DNA of 64,000 nucleotides from Palsa-504 sp050011155 (GCA_050011155.1 JBEKJP010000024.1:6989-70988); one strand, 5' to 3'; positions 53,957-62,762 are shown, numbered from the stretch's first letter. The notes: generated by a model not told the origin, from the sequence alone. Translations and numbers: made by a program.

Positions 53957-55258
53957 ATGACGCACGCAGCTGAGCCTGACTTCGAGGTCATCGTCATCGG
54001 CGCGGGCATTGCGGGCTGCGTCGTGGCCTATCAGCTCGCCCGGCAGGGACGCTCGGTGCTGCTGATCGAGCGAGGCGAGGCGCCCGGGTCGAAGAACCTC
54101 TCCGGCGGCGTCCTGTACTCCCGTGGCATCCAGCAGGTCTTTCCCGACTTCCATGACGAGGCGCCGGTCGAGCGCAGGATCACTCGCAACTACATCAGCT
54201 TCCTCAACGCCGAGAGCTCGGTCGCCATCGACTACAAGGACGCCAGGCTGGCCGACCCGGTCAACGCCGTCACGGTGCTGCGGGCCAAACTGGACGCCTG
54301 GCTGTCCGAGAAGTGCGAGGAGGCCGGCGCCATGCTCATGCCCGGCGTCCGGGTGGACCGCGTGCTCACAGAAGGCAGCCGGGTGGTCGGCGTCCAGGCC
54401 GGCGACGACGAACTGCGAGCCCACGTGGTCGTGGCCGCCGACGGCGTGAACTCCTTCATCGCCAAGGAGGCCGGCTTGCGCCAGAAGGAGCCGCTGAACC
54501 ACCTGGCCGTCGGCGTGAAATCGGTGATATCGCTGCCCCGCGAGACGATAGAGCAGCGGTTCAACCTGACTGGTGACGAGGGCGCGGCCCTCGCCGTGGT
54601 CGGCGACTGCACCCAGGGGGTGGGCGGTGGTGGCTTCCTCTACACCAACCTGGAATCGCTGTCCGTCGGCATCGTAGTGCGCCTGGACGACCTCACCGCC
54701 AGCAAGAAGGTCGTCACCGACATCTTCGACCACTTCCTGCAGCACCAGTTCATCGCCCCCTACCTCGAAGGCGGCGAGTTGCTCGAGTACGGCTGCCATC
54801 TAGTCGCCGAGGGCGGCCTGGACATGGTCGGCGAGATCGTCATGGACGGCATGGTGGTGGTCGGCGACGCCGCTGGCCTCACCCTCAACACCGGCCTGAC
54901 CGTGCGCGGCATGGACCTGGCGGTCGGATCCGCCGTCGCCGCCGCCGAGGCCATCGGCGATGCGCTGGACCGGAAGGACACCTCCAAGGCGGTCCTGGCC
55001 CGGTACCGGGACAAGCTGCTCGCTTCCTACGTCGGCCAGGACATGAAGACCTACGCCAAGGCCCCGCACTTCCTTGAGGTAGAGCGGATGTACAAGCAGT
55101 ACGGCGAGCTGTTCGCGAACGTCCTGTACGGCACGTTCAACCTCGACACCCAGCCTCGCCGGCACCTGCTCAAGGTGGCCCGCCGGAGCCTGGCCCGGTC
55201 TCCGCTGAAGATGAGGCAGCTCGTCCGAGACGGCATCGCAGGAGCGCGCGCACTATGA
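53957..55258 (+). CDS. fixC: ETF-quinone oxidoreductase-like flavoprotein, FixC
   Basis: 433 residues. Rossmann FAD site VIVIGAGIAGCVVAYQLARQG at 12-32, GSKNLSGGVLYSRG, and a second FAD contact VVVGDAAGLTLNTGLTVRGMDLA. FixC takes electrons from ETF to quinone; with FixABX it can bifurcate electrons of NADH to quinone and ferredoxin. It starts 9 bp after fixB and overlaps fixX by 4 bp. Confidence 0.93.
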   Translation: MTHAAEPDFEVIVIGAGIAGCVVAYQLARQGRSVLLIERGEAPGSKNLSGGVLYSRGIQQVFPDFHDEAPVERRITRNYISFLNAESSVAIDYKDARLADPVNAVTVLRAKLDAWLSEKCEEAGAMLMPGVRVDRVLTEGSRVVGVQAGDDELRAHVVVAADGVNSFIAKEAGLRQKEPLNHLAVGVKSVISLPRETIEQRFNLTGDEGAALAVVGDCTQGVGGGGFLYTNLESLSVGIVVRLDDLTASKKVVTDIFDHFLQHQFIAPYLEGGELLEYGCHLVAEGGLDMVGEIVMDGMVVVGDAAGLTLNTGLTVRGMDLAVGSAVAAAEAIGDALDRKDTSKAVLARYRDKLLASYVGQDMKTYAKAPHFLEVERMYKQYGELFANVLYGTFNLDTQPRRHLLKVARRSLARSPLKMRQLVRDGIAGARAL

Positions 55259-55542
55259 AACCGCTGTCAGTCCCCGAGCGCCTGACGAAGAACCGCTTCC
55301 TCCTCGACGAGGAGCAGGGCCACATCGAGGTCAACCAGGAGATCGCCAAGGCCACCGGCACCGGCAAGCTTCTCGTCGCCTGCTGCCCGGCCCGCGTCTA
55401 CGCCGAGGAACCCGACGGGACCATTTCCGTGGAGTACGCCGCCTGCCTGGAGTGCGGAACGTGCCTGGCGATCGCGGCCCCAGGCGCCCTGAAATGGCAC
55501 TACCCTCGCGGCGGGTTCGGCGTCCAGTTCCGCGAAGGATAG
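55255..55542 (+). CDS. fixX: Ferredoxin-like protein FixX
   Basis: 95 residues. Iron-sulfur ligands C43/C44 (VACCPARVY) and C64, C67, C70 (CLECGTC). KPLSVPERLTKNRF and the FEVN-like IEVN are family marks. It supplies the 4Fe-4S centre of the FixC complex. The name comes from nitrogen-fixing bacteria, but no nitrogenase gene is present here. Confidence 0.92.
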   Translation: MKPLSVPERLTKNRFLLDEEQGHIEVNQEIAKATGTGKLLVACCPARVYAEEPDGTISVEYAACLECGTCLAIAAPGALKWHYPRGGFGVQFREG

Positions 55543-55584
55543 GACGCCGGACCCGCCGCGCAGGACGGGCACTCGAAGCCTGGC

Positions 55585-57243
55585 TTACTCGTGCACGTAG
55601 GTGCCAGGAGCCGGGTCGAGCGGCGGGTACTGGCGGTTGCCGAGGGTGGTGCGCGCCTGCCGCTTTTCGCCGGAGCGGGCGCTCAGCCATTCGGTCCACG
55701 GCCGCCACCACGAGCCCTTCTCGGTGGGGGTCGTCTTGAGCCACTCGTCGGGATCCGTCGATGTGGGCGGCCCGTACCAGCGGTCATACCGCGTGCTGTC
55801 CGCCGGGTAGACAACGGACTGGATGTGGCCGGACTTGATGAGGGTCATCTCCTTGTCGGCGCCGCCGACCAGGTGGGCGGTGTCGTAGCAGGCCCGCCAG
55901 GCCGTGATGTGGTCGGTGAAGCCGCCGACGTGATAGCTGTCGCAGGTGATCTTGCTGAAGTCGGTCTTGACACCGAGCAGGGTCGGCCCGTTGCCCTCCC
56001 ATCCGTCCATGGCCAGCCGGCTTGACTCGCACGCGAACCTAGCCGTCGTCCGGGTGGCGTCGTCGTTCCACGCCAGGACGTCGAACGGGGCGGGCGATTT
56101 GCCCATCAGCCACCCGCTGACCAGGTAGTTGTAGACCAGGTCGTTCGGCCGCAGCATGGCGAACAGGCTGCGCAGCGCGGTCCCGGGGACGACCTGCTCG
56201 GCCGCGGCGGCCTGGTCGAGGAGCTTGCGCGACTCGGCGGTGTCCAGCATGCCCACGACGTTCGGCTTGTCACCGGTCAGCATGGTCACGACGAAGGTCG
56301 CCGACTTGACCGAGTCGTCGCCGAGCGCGGCCAGGTGCGCGAGCATGTACGAGGCCGTGATGCCGCCGGCGCACAGCCCGAGCACGTTCAGCTGGTCGGC
56401 GTGCGCGACCTTCTTGGTCACGTCGGCGGCTCGTTCCGCCGCGGCGATGTAGTCGTCAAGTCCCCATTTCCCATCGCCGCGCTGTGAGCTGGGGTTCCGC
56501 CAGACGACCATGAACACCTGGATGCCTTGGCTGACGGCGAACTCGACTACCGACCGCCCGGGCGCCAGATCCAGGATGTAGTGCCTGTTGATCTGCGGCG
56601 GGAACATCAGCAGCGGGATGTGGCTGACCCGGGGCGTGGTGGGCTTGTACTGCAGCAGCTCGAACAGCTCGTCGCGGTACACCACGGCGCCCGGCGTGGC
56701 GGCGAGGTCCGTCCCGACCTTGAACTGCTTCCGGTCGACCATGGCGGGCATCCCGCCGCGGGCCAGGTCGCTCACCATGTTCTGGGCGCCCTTGACGAGC
56801 GACAGGCCGCTGGTCGAGATCGCCTCCCGGAGGGCGGCGGGGTTGGTAGCCAGGTAGTTGGTCGGAGACAGCGCGGCCGAGATAACGTCGGCCGCGAAGC
56901 GGGCGCGCGCCTTGTTCTGCCAGGAGCCGTCGGCCGACTCGTACATCCGGTTCATCCACATCTCGAACAGCCGGTAGGACTGGCCGAGGATGCGGAAGTA
57001 GGGGATCGTCCGCCAGGCCTCGTCGGCGAAGCGCTGGTCCCGCGGCTCGAACGAGACCTCTGACTTGCCGAGCGCGACCTTGGCCAGCTCTTCGGCCAGC
57101 CACGGCATTTCCTTCGCCACCGCGACAGGATCTGCGAGCTCGGCGATCGCGTTGACCATGTCCATCGGCAGCAGGCCGGCCGCCGCCTCGGTCGCCTCGG
57201 TCATCAGTTCCATGGGGCTGGCGGATCTCTGTTCTTCGCTCAT
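55585..57243 (-). CDS. phaC: Poly(3-hydroxyalkanoate) synthase, class I
   Basis: 552 residues from ATG 57243 with GAGAGG just before it; the frame runs on to 57330. Class I marks: SPTNYLATNPAALREA at 126-141, then the lipase-like box LGLCAGGITAS with catalytic C291, and late Asp and His (TDHITAWRACYDT, KSGHIQSVVYP). It polymerises 3-hydroxybutyryl-CoA into storage granules. It converges with the fixX operon, and its promoter region is shared with the thiolase gene through tandem DosR-like boxes. Confidence 0.94.
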   Translation of the reverse strand: MSEEQRSASPMELMTEATEAAAGLLPMDMVNAIAELADPVAVAKEMPWLAEELAKVALGKSEVSFEPRDQRFADEAWRTIPYFRILGQSYRLFEMWMNRMYESADGSWQNKARARFAADVISAALSPTNYLATNPAALREAISTSGLSLVKGAQNMVSDLARGGMPAMVDRKQFKVGTDLAATPGAVVYRDELFELLQYKPTTPRVSHIPLLMFPPQINRHYILDLAPGRSVVEFAVSQGIQVFMVVWRNPSSQRGDGKWGLDDYIAAAERAADVTKKVAHADQLNVLGLCAGGITASYMLAHLAALGDDSVKSATFVVTMLTGDKPNVVGMLDTAESRKLLDQAAAAEQVVPGTALRSLFAMLRPNDLVYNYLVSGWLMGKSPAPFDVLAWNDDATRTTARFACESSRLAMDGWEGNGPTLLGVKTDFSKITCDSYHVGGFTDHITAWRACYDTAHLVGGADKEMTLIKSGHIQSVVYPADSTRYDRWYGPPTSTDPDEWLKTTPTEKGSWWRPWTEWLSARSGEKRQARTTLGNRQYPPLDPAPGTYVHE

Positions 57244-57355
57244 AACCTCTCCCGGTGCACATCCGCGGCAAGGCTGGAGCCATCGCCTGCCGTCGCTGAT
57301 CTCACCGTGGTAAATCGTTTCCGGCCGCACAAGGCCGGGATGTCCCGGTCTGAAA

Positions 57356-57390
57356 GGGACTTAGGCCGCCAGTCCCGGGACCTTAGTCCC
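57356..57390. promoter_or_regulatory. Tandem DosR-box-like sites between phaC and thiolase
   Basis: Box 2, GGGACCTTAGTCCC at 57377-57390, fits GGGACTWWAGTCCC at 13 of 14 positions. Box 1, GGGACTTAGGCCGC at 57356-57369, fits at 11 of 14. Their centres are 21 bp apart, on the same helix face. They are 90 bp from the thiolase start and 113 bp from the phaC start, so they may drive both genes. Confidence 0.65.
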
Positions 57391-57479
57391 GTAGCGGGAT
57401 GTGACGAGGTTGTTAGTGTCGTGATTTCACGCATCAAAGCGGCCGGGAAACCTATCCCGGCATGTGGGATGAGGGAACC

Positions 57480-58661
57480 ATGGATGACGTTTTCGTCCTG
57501 TCCGGTGTGCGGACTGCGATCGGCAAGTACGGCGGCGGCCTGGCTTCGGTGCCGCCGTGTGACCTGGCCGCCAAGGTGGTCCGGGAGGCGGTGGGCCGGG
57601 CCGGGGTGAGCGCCGGGGATGTGGGTCACGTGATGTTCGGGAACGTGATCCACACCGAGCGCAGGGACATGTACCTGAGCCGGGTGGCGGCGCTGAACGG
57701 GGGCCTGGACGCGAGCACGCCCGCGCTGACCCTGAACCGGCTGTGCGGCAGTGGCATGCAGGCGATCATCTCGGCGGCGCAGGCGATCATGCTAGGGGAC
57801 TGCCAGGTGGCGGTGGCCGGGGGCGCGGAGTCGATGAGCCGGGCGCCGTACTGGCTGCCGGGCATGCGGTGGGGGCAGCGGATGAACGACGGCGTCGCGA
57901 TCGACGCGATGACCGGGGCGCTGACCGACCCGTTCGAGGACTGCCACATGGGGGTGACCGCGGAGAACGTGGCCACCGAATACGGGGTGTCCAGGGAAGA
58001 TCAGGACGCGCTGGCGGTGGAGAGCCACCGGCGGGCGGCCGCGGCGCAGGCCGCGGGGTACTTCACCGGGCAGATCCTGCCGGTGGAGATCCCCGGCAAG
58101 CGGGGCGCGGTCACCGTGGTGGACGCCGATGAGCATGTCCGGGCGGACGTGACGCTGGAGGGGATGGCCAAGCTGCGGCCGGCGTTCTCCAAGGACGGCA
58201 CGGTGACCGCGGGCAACGCGTCGGGCATCAACGACGCGGCCGCCGCAGTGGTACTGGCGTCGGGGTCGTTCGTCCGGAGCAGCGGCCTGACGCCGATGGG
58301 ACGGCTGGTCGGCTACGCCCATGCCGGGGTGGAGCCGCGGATCATGGGCATCGGCCCGGTCCCGGCCACCCGCACGGTCCTGGACCGGACCGGCATCAAG
58401 CTGGACGAGATCGACGTGTTCGAGGTGAACGAGGCGTTCGCCGCCCAGGCGCTGGCCGTGTCCCGCGAACTCGGCCTGCCGCCGGAGCGGACCAACCCGA
58501 ACGGCAGCGGCATCTCGCTGGGCCACCCGGTCGCCGCGACCGGCGCGATCCTGGCCGTCAAGTCGCTGTACGAGCTCCAGCGGACCGGCGGCCGGTACGC
58601 GCTGGCCACCATGTGCATCGGCGGCGGCCAGGGCATCGCCGCGATCTTCGAGCGCGCCTGA
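57480..58661 (+). CDS. Acetyl-CoA acetyltransferase (thiolase)
   Basis: 393 residues from ATG 57480, with GAGGGA upstream; ATG 57462 is a less likely start. Active-site C89 in LNRLCGSGMQAII, His in GISLGHPVAATGA and Cys in ATMCIGGGQGIA. Biosynthetic thiolases join two acetyl-CoA to acetoacetyl-CoA, the first step to polyhydroxybutyrate. It is divergent from phaC. Other thiolase substrates are possible. Confidence 0.92.
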   Translation: MDDVFVLSGVRTAIGKYGGGLASVPPCDLAAKVVREAVGRAGVSAGDVGHVMFGNVIHTERRDMYLSRVAALNGGLDASTPALTLNRLCGSGMQAIISAAQAIMLGDCQVAVAGGAESMSRAPYWLPGMRWGQRMNDGVAIDAMTGALTDPFEDCHMGVTAENVATEYGVSREDQDALAVESHRRAAAAQAAGYFTGQILPVEIPGKRGAVTVVDADEHVRADVTLEGMAKLRPAFSKDGTVTAGNASGINDAAAAVVLASGSFVRSSGLTPMGRLVGYAHAGVEPRIMGIGPVPATRTVLDRTGIKLDEIDVFEVNEAFAAQALAVSRELGLPPERTNPNGSGISLGHPVAATGAILAVKSLYELQRTGGRYALATMCIGGGQGIAAIFERA

Positions 58662-58684
58662 GGTCAGACCAGGCCTGGCGCCGG

Positions 58685-59839
58685 TCAGCCGGCGCTGGGC
58701 CTGCGCCAGTCGACGGTGGGCCGCAGCGCCTCGGGCCGGACGCGGTGGGCGTACCGCTTGGTGATCTCGAACAGCGACCCGATCAGGGTGTCCGACAGCA
58801 GGTGCGGTTCCAGGCCGAGGTCCATCAGCTTGGTGTGCTTGACGTTGTAGTAGTGGTCGGGCGCCTCCACCCGGGGGTTCTCCAGGTGCTCGATGGTGAC
58901 GTCGGCCGGGTAGGCGCTGGCCACGGTGTCGGCGATTTCCTGCACCGACATCGACTCGGTCATCTGGTTGAACACCCGGAACTCGCCCCGGTTGGCCGGG
59001 TTCTCGCAGGCCAGTTCGATGCACCGCATCGTGTCCCTGATGTCGATGATGCCCCGGGTCTGGTGGCCGTTGCCGTACACGGTCAGCGGGTGACCGATGA
59101 CCGCCTGGATGGCGAACCGGTTCAGCACCGTGCCGAACACCTCGTCGTAGTCGAAGCGGGTGGCCAGCCGTTCGTCCATCTCGGTCTGGGGTGTGGCCTG
59201 GCCGTAGACCACGCCCTGGTTCAGGTCGGTGGCCCGCAGGTCCCAGATCCGGCAGGCGAACTCCATGTTGTAGCTGTCGTGCACCTTGGACAGGTGATAG
59301 AACGAGCCCGGCCGCTTGGGGAACAGCACCCGGTCGAGACGGCCGTTGTGCTCGAGATCGAGCCAGCCTTCCTCGATGTCGATGTTGGGGGTGCCGTAGA
59401 CGCCCATCGTGCCCAGCTTGACCAGGTGGATGTCCGGGTTGATCTCCGCGATGGCGTACAGCAGGTTGAGCGTGCCCACCACGTTGTTCTGCTGGGTGTA
59501 CACCGCGTGCTTGCGGTCGATCATGGAGTACGGCGCGGCCCGCTGCTCGGCGTAGTGCACGACCGCCTCGGGCCTGAAGTCCTCGACGATGTGGTAGGTG
59601 AACATCGCGTCGGTCAGGTCGCCGACGTACATGCCGATCTTGAGGCCGGTCAGCTCGTGCCAGGCCGCGATCCGGGTTCGCAGCGGCTCGATCGGCACCA
59701 GCGACTCGACCCCGAGCTCGTCGTCGTAGTGCCTGCGGGCGAAGTTGTCGGCCACCGCCACGTCGTGACCGGCCTGCGACAAGTGCAGCGCCGTGGGCCA
59801 GCCCAGGTACCCGTCGCCGCCCAGCACCATGATCCTCAT
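58685..59839 (-). CDS. UDP-sulfoquinovose synthase-like NAD-dependent epimerase
   Basis: 384 residues. NAD site VLGGDGYLGWPTA near the start (the SQD1/Agl3 family form of GxxGxxG), VVHYAEQRAAPYSMID, QNNVVGTLNLLYAIAE, GTMGVYG and a catalytic Tyr in SFYHLSKVHDS. SQD1 converts UDP-glucose and sulfite to UDP-sulfoquinovose for sulfolipid or surface glycans. A glycosyltransferase and another epimerase lie close by. A different sugar product cannot be excluded. Confidence 0.82.
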   Translation of the reverse strand: MRIMVLGGDGYLGWPTALHLSQAGHDVAVADNFARRHYDDELGVESLVPIEPLRTRIAAWHELTGLKIGMYVGDLTDAMFTYHIVEDFRPEAVVHYAEQRAAPYSMIDRKHAVYTQQNNVVGTLNLLYAIAEINPDIHLVKLGTMGVYGTPNIDIEEGWLDLEHNGRLDRVLFPKRPGSFYHLSKVHDSYNMEFACRIWDLRATDLNQGVVYGQATPQTEMDERLATRFDYDEVFGTVLNRFAIQAVIGHPLTVYGNGHQTRGIIDIRDTMRCIELACENPANRGEFRVFNQMTESMSVQEIADTVASAYPADVTIEHLENPRVEAPDHYYNVKHTKLMDLGLEPHLLSDTLIGSLFEITKRYAHRVRPEALRPTVDWRRPSAG

Positions 59840-59971
59840 GCCCCGGTCCCGCCTCTCTGTTATCCGAATGTGATCGGCCTGACTTTTGGCCGCCGCTGTA
59901 CGGGGTACCGCGCAGGGACGGTAACGTGCTCAGAGTGTTGTTCGTGGTCGGCTAGCTAACCTAGGACATCA

Positions 59972-60586
59972 ATGGCTCTGGTAACCAATCGGATCAGTGA
60001 CACGATCACGCGGAAAGCCCGCAGCAAGCTCGGCATCCGCTTCGGCCGGTTCGCGGTCGCGGCCATCGCCGCGTTCGCCACGACCGAGATCGTGTTCACC
60101 ATCTGCGCGGGCCCGCTGAACCTGAGCTCCACCTGGGCGACCCTGGTCGCGTGGTTCTCCGGCGCCCTGGTCAGCTACATCCTCAGCCGCTGGGCGTGGA
60201 AGCGGAAGGGCCGCCCGAGCCTGCTCAAGGAGACCCTGCCGTTCTGGGTCGTCTCCGCGATGGTGGTAGCCATCCTCACCCTGGCGAACAAGTTCGGCTA
60301 CCACTCCGCGGGCTGGTGGCACCTGCACGGCGCCGAGCGCGTGCTCTACCTGGACGCCGTGTACGGCGTGGCCAACCTGGGCACGTTCGCGCTGCGGTTC
60401 CTGTTCTTCCACTACGTCCTCTTCGCCGGGTCGGCCGGCCGGCCGGGACCGGCCGCGGCCGAAGAGGCGCTGGCCTCGACCGACCCGGGACCCGAGGTGT
60501 TCGCCCGGACGCCGGAACCCGAAGCCGAAGGCCCCGAAGCCGAAGGCCCCGAGGACCTGGAAGACCCCGAGCGCTTGATCCGCTGA
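59972..60586 (+). CDS. GtrA-family membrane protein
   Basis: 204 residues with four membrane helices between about 22 and 150 (FGRFAVAAIAAFATTEIVF, LVAWFSGALVSYILSRWAW, FWVVSAMVVAILTLAN, VANLGTFALRFLFFHYVLF). LSRWAWKRKG is the GtrA mark. GtrA proteins help move lipid-linked sugars. The last 50 residues are an acidic Pro/Glu/Ala tail with a direct repeat (PEAEGPEAEGPE), encoded opposite the end of the glycosyltransferase gene. Confidence 0.85.
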   Translation: MALVTNRISDTITRKARSKLGIRFGRFAVAAIAAFATTEIVFTICAGPLNLSSTWATLVAWFSGALVSYILSRWAWKRKGRPSLLKETLPFWVVSAMVVAILTLANKFGYHSAGWWHLHGAERVLYLDAVYGVANLGTFALRFLFFHYVLFAGSAGRPGPAAAEEALASTDPGPEVFARTPEPEAEGPEAEGPEDLEDPERLIR

Positions 60587-61395
60587 CGTTCCCGCCACCA
60601 GGTGCCGTAGGCCACCCGCGCGAAGCGTGTCCCGTAGAACAAGTTGTTCACCCCCGGGATGTGCAGCTTGTACAGGGGGTTCTGGCCCTTCTTGCTCTCA
60701 CCCACCCGCCGCCGGTGGATGGTCGCGGGCACCTCGGCCACCTTATAGCCGTGCGTGATCACGCCGATGAGCAGCTCTGACGCCTGGTACTGGGGCTGGG
60801 CGAGCTCGACCGCGCCGGTGACCTCGGCCCGCATGGCCCGCAGCCCGAACGTGGTGTCGCTGATCCGCTGGCCGGTCAGCAAGCTGATCGTGCCGGCGAA
60901 GAAGCGGACGCCGGTGCGCCGGATCATGTCCTTGGTTTCCTGGCTGCCGAGCCGCCGGGAGCCCGTGACGAAGTCGGCCTCGCCGGCCACCACCGGCGCC
61001 AGCACGGTCACGATCTCGGCCGGGTTGTACTGGCCGTCCGCGTCGGTCGTCACGATGTACGCGGCGCCGCCCTCGCGGGCCAGCCGGTAGCCGAGCCGGA
61101 GCGCGGCGCCCTGGCCGCGGTTGACCGGCACGTCGGCGACCAGGGCGCCGGCCGCGGCGGCCTCGGCCGCGGTGCTGTCGGCGCAGCCGTCGGCGACCAC
61201 GACCACCGCGGTGGCCAGCCCGCACACCTCGGCCGGCAGCGCCCCGATGACCGGGCCGATGGCGCCGGACTCGTTGTAGGCGGCGATCACGATCGCGACC
61301 GGCGGGAGGTGAGTGGCGCGCTCGCCGTAGGCGTCGATGAACACCTTGATGGCGGCGTCGTCCACCACTTGGTCCTCTGGGTTGCTGTAGATCAC
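60412..61395 (-). CDS. Glycosyltransferase family 2 (DPM1/DPG synthase-like)
   Basis: 327 residues. VAIVIAAYNESGAIGPVIGAL and VVADGCADSTA open the GT-A fold; TTDADGQYNPAEI holds the DxD metal site; TFGLRAMRAEV follows. This type makes lipid-linked sugars such as polyprenyl-phosphate mannose or glucose, which fits the GtrA neighbour. The last 55 residues (RSSGPSASGPSASGSGVRA) are low complexity and overlap the GtrA gene by 175 bp on the other strand. The start overlaps the epimerase stop by 4 bp. Confidence 0.87.
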   Translation of the reverse strand: MIYSNPEDQVVDDAAIKVFIDAYGERATHLPPVAIVIAAYNESGAIGPVIGALPAEVCGLATAVVVVADGCADSTAAEAAAAGALVADVPVNRGQGAALRLGYRLAREGGAAYIVTTDADGQYNPAEIVTVLAPVVAGEADFVTGSRRLGSQETKDMIRRTGVRFFAGTISLLTGQRISDTTFGLRAMRAEVTGAVELAQPQYQASELLIGVITHGYKVAEVPATIHRRRVGESKKGQNPLYKLHIPGVNNLFYGTRFARVAYGTWWRERQRIKRSGSSRSSGPSASGPSASGSGVRANTSGPGSVEASASSAAAGPGRPADPAKRT

Positions 61396-62312
61396 GTGGT
61401 CGCTCCTTCCGGCGCGAAGTCAGGCCATACGGTCGCCATGCCGGTCTCCAGGTCGAACGCGGGCCGGTAGCCGAGCGCCTTCGCCGCGGAGATGTCCAGT
61501 ACCACGGCCGGCATCTCACCGCTGCCGACCGGCACGTTCTCGGCCGGGATCGGCGCGCCGGTGACCTTGCGGGCCGTCGTCACCATCTCGTTCACCGTCA
61601 CCGACTGCCCCGAGCCGAGGATCAGCGGGCCGTTGTGCTGCCCGCGCCAGGCGGCGAAGATCCCCTGCACCACGTCGTCCACGTGCACCACGTCGCGGAG
61701 CATGCTGCCGTCGCCGCGGACCTGGACACCCGAGCCGTCCCTGGCCGCGCGCATCAGCCGGGGGATGAAGCTGTCCTTCTCGTTCATGCCCGGGCCGTAG
61801 ACGTTGGAGAACCGCAGCGCCGCGCCGGTGATGCCGTAGCAGCTGGCGTAGCTGCCGAGCAGCATCTCGCCCGCGGCCTTGGTCGCGCCGTAAGGGGTGA
61901 GGGGACGGAGCACGGTCCGCTCGGTGATCACCTCGCCGGGTGCGCTGCCGCTGCCGACGACCGCGTTGGTCGACGCCAGCAAGAACGTGCCCACCTCGTT
62001 CTCCCGGCCCAGCTCGAGCAGCCGGGCGGTGGCGTCGACGTTCAGCCGGTGGGTGCTCACCGGGTCCTGCACCGAGGCCAGCACCGAGGTGACGGCGGCC
62101 AGGTGGATGATCACGTCGGTCCCCGGCTCGACGGCCCGCGTGGCCGCGTCCGGGTCGCACAGGTCGCCGACCAGGGTGCGGACCTCAGGGTCAGGGAAGG
62201 CGCGCAGGTCAGCGACGGTCACCTCGTGCCCCTCGGCCAGCAAGGCGCGGACCACCCGTCGGCCGATGAAGCCGGCGCCGCCGGTCACCAGGACACGGGA
62301 ACGATTCGCCAT
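61392..62312 (-). CDS. NAD-dependent nucleotide-sugar epimerase/dehydratase
   Basis: 306 residues from ATG 62312 with GGAG before it. NAD site VLVTGGAGFIGRRVVRALL, IIHLAAVTSV, STNAVVG and catalytic Y-x3-K in TPYGATKAAGEML. It belongs to the extended SDR/GalE-like group. Coupled to the glycosyltransferase gene, it probably supplies its sugar nucleotide. The exact reaction is not visible. Confidence 0.88.
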   Translation of the reverse strand: MANRSRVLVTGGAGFIGRRVVRALLAEGHEVTVADLRAFPDPEVRTLVGDLCDPDAATRAVEPGTDVIIHLAAVTSVLASVQDPVSTHRLNVDATARLLELGRENEVGTFLLASTNAVVGSGSAPGEVITERTVLRPLTPYGATKAAGEMLLGSYASCYGITGAALRFSNVYGPGMNEKDSFIPRLMRAARDGSGVQVRGDGSMLRDVVHVDDVVQGIFAAWRGQHNGPLILGSGQSVTVNEMVTTARKVTGAPIPAENVPVGSGEMPAVVLDISAAKALGYRPAFDLETGMATVWPDFAPEGATT

Positions 62313-62578
62313 GCGTGCTCCGTTCAGCGTCTTAGGAATATTCCACATACCAAAAGTCGCCAGGCCGGCGGCAGCGGAGGTCCGACGGCGTTGACGGCGC
62401 CTGCCTGCTCGCAGGCGGCGGGATCCGCCACCCGGTTCTACCGGTATACGAGCGCTCACGCTACCTGGGCCAGCTGAAAGTTTCCTGCCGAATCGCTGGC
62501 AACGTACGCACCGGGGGCGAACCCGGGCCAGTGTACCCGGCGGCTAAGCCGGGCCTGGCCCGCACCGCCCCCCCTCAG
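62313..62578. other. Divergent gap before the riboswitch
   Basis: About 265 bp between the epimerase start and the cobalamin riboswitch. A GCCGGG/CCCGGC-rich stretch near 62536-62560 can fold. No gene is seen. The promoter for the B12-controlled transcript should be here. Confidence 0.4.
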
Positions 62579-62722
62579 CGCGGTGTGCCATGCTGTCTTG
62601 AGGTAGCAACGCGGAGGAACGCCGGTGCGAATCCGGGGCTGTCCCGCAACTGTGACCGGGGGGCGACCTGCGAGGTCGCTCGGCCTGACCCCGGAAGCCA
62701 GAGACTCCGGCTGCCGCTGAGT
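62579..62722 (+). ncRNA. Cobalamin (B12) riboswitch
   Basis: The conserved core GGTGCGAATCCGGGGCTG followed by TCCCGCAACTGTGACC is present, and the B12 box region AAGCCAGAGACTCCGGCTGC lies at 62694-62713. Helices around both are GC-rich and pair well. It ends about 40 bases before ATG 62763. A CCCGGG-containing stem next to GGAAGG suggests control of translation by hiding the ribosome site. B12 would shut down the chelatase gene. Confidence 0.93.
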
Positions 62723-62762
62723 TCCGGACTTCGGGCGAGGAAACCCGGGAAGGACTGACGGT

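Noticed and set aside
52973..54799. 608-codon minus-strand frame opposite fixB and fixC
   Set aside because: Shadow of two conserved genes on the other strand; His/Asp/Gly/Val-rich with no family marks.
52228..55542. Nitrogen fixation locus suggested by fix gene names
   Set aside because: No nif genes or nitrogenase regulators are in the window, and FixABCX-type ETF complexes also serve other redox tasks.
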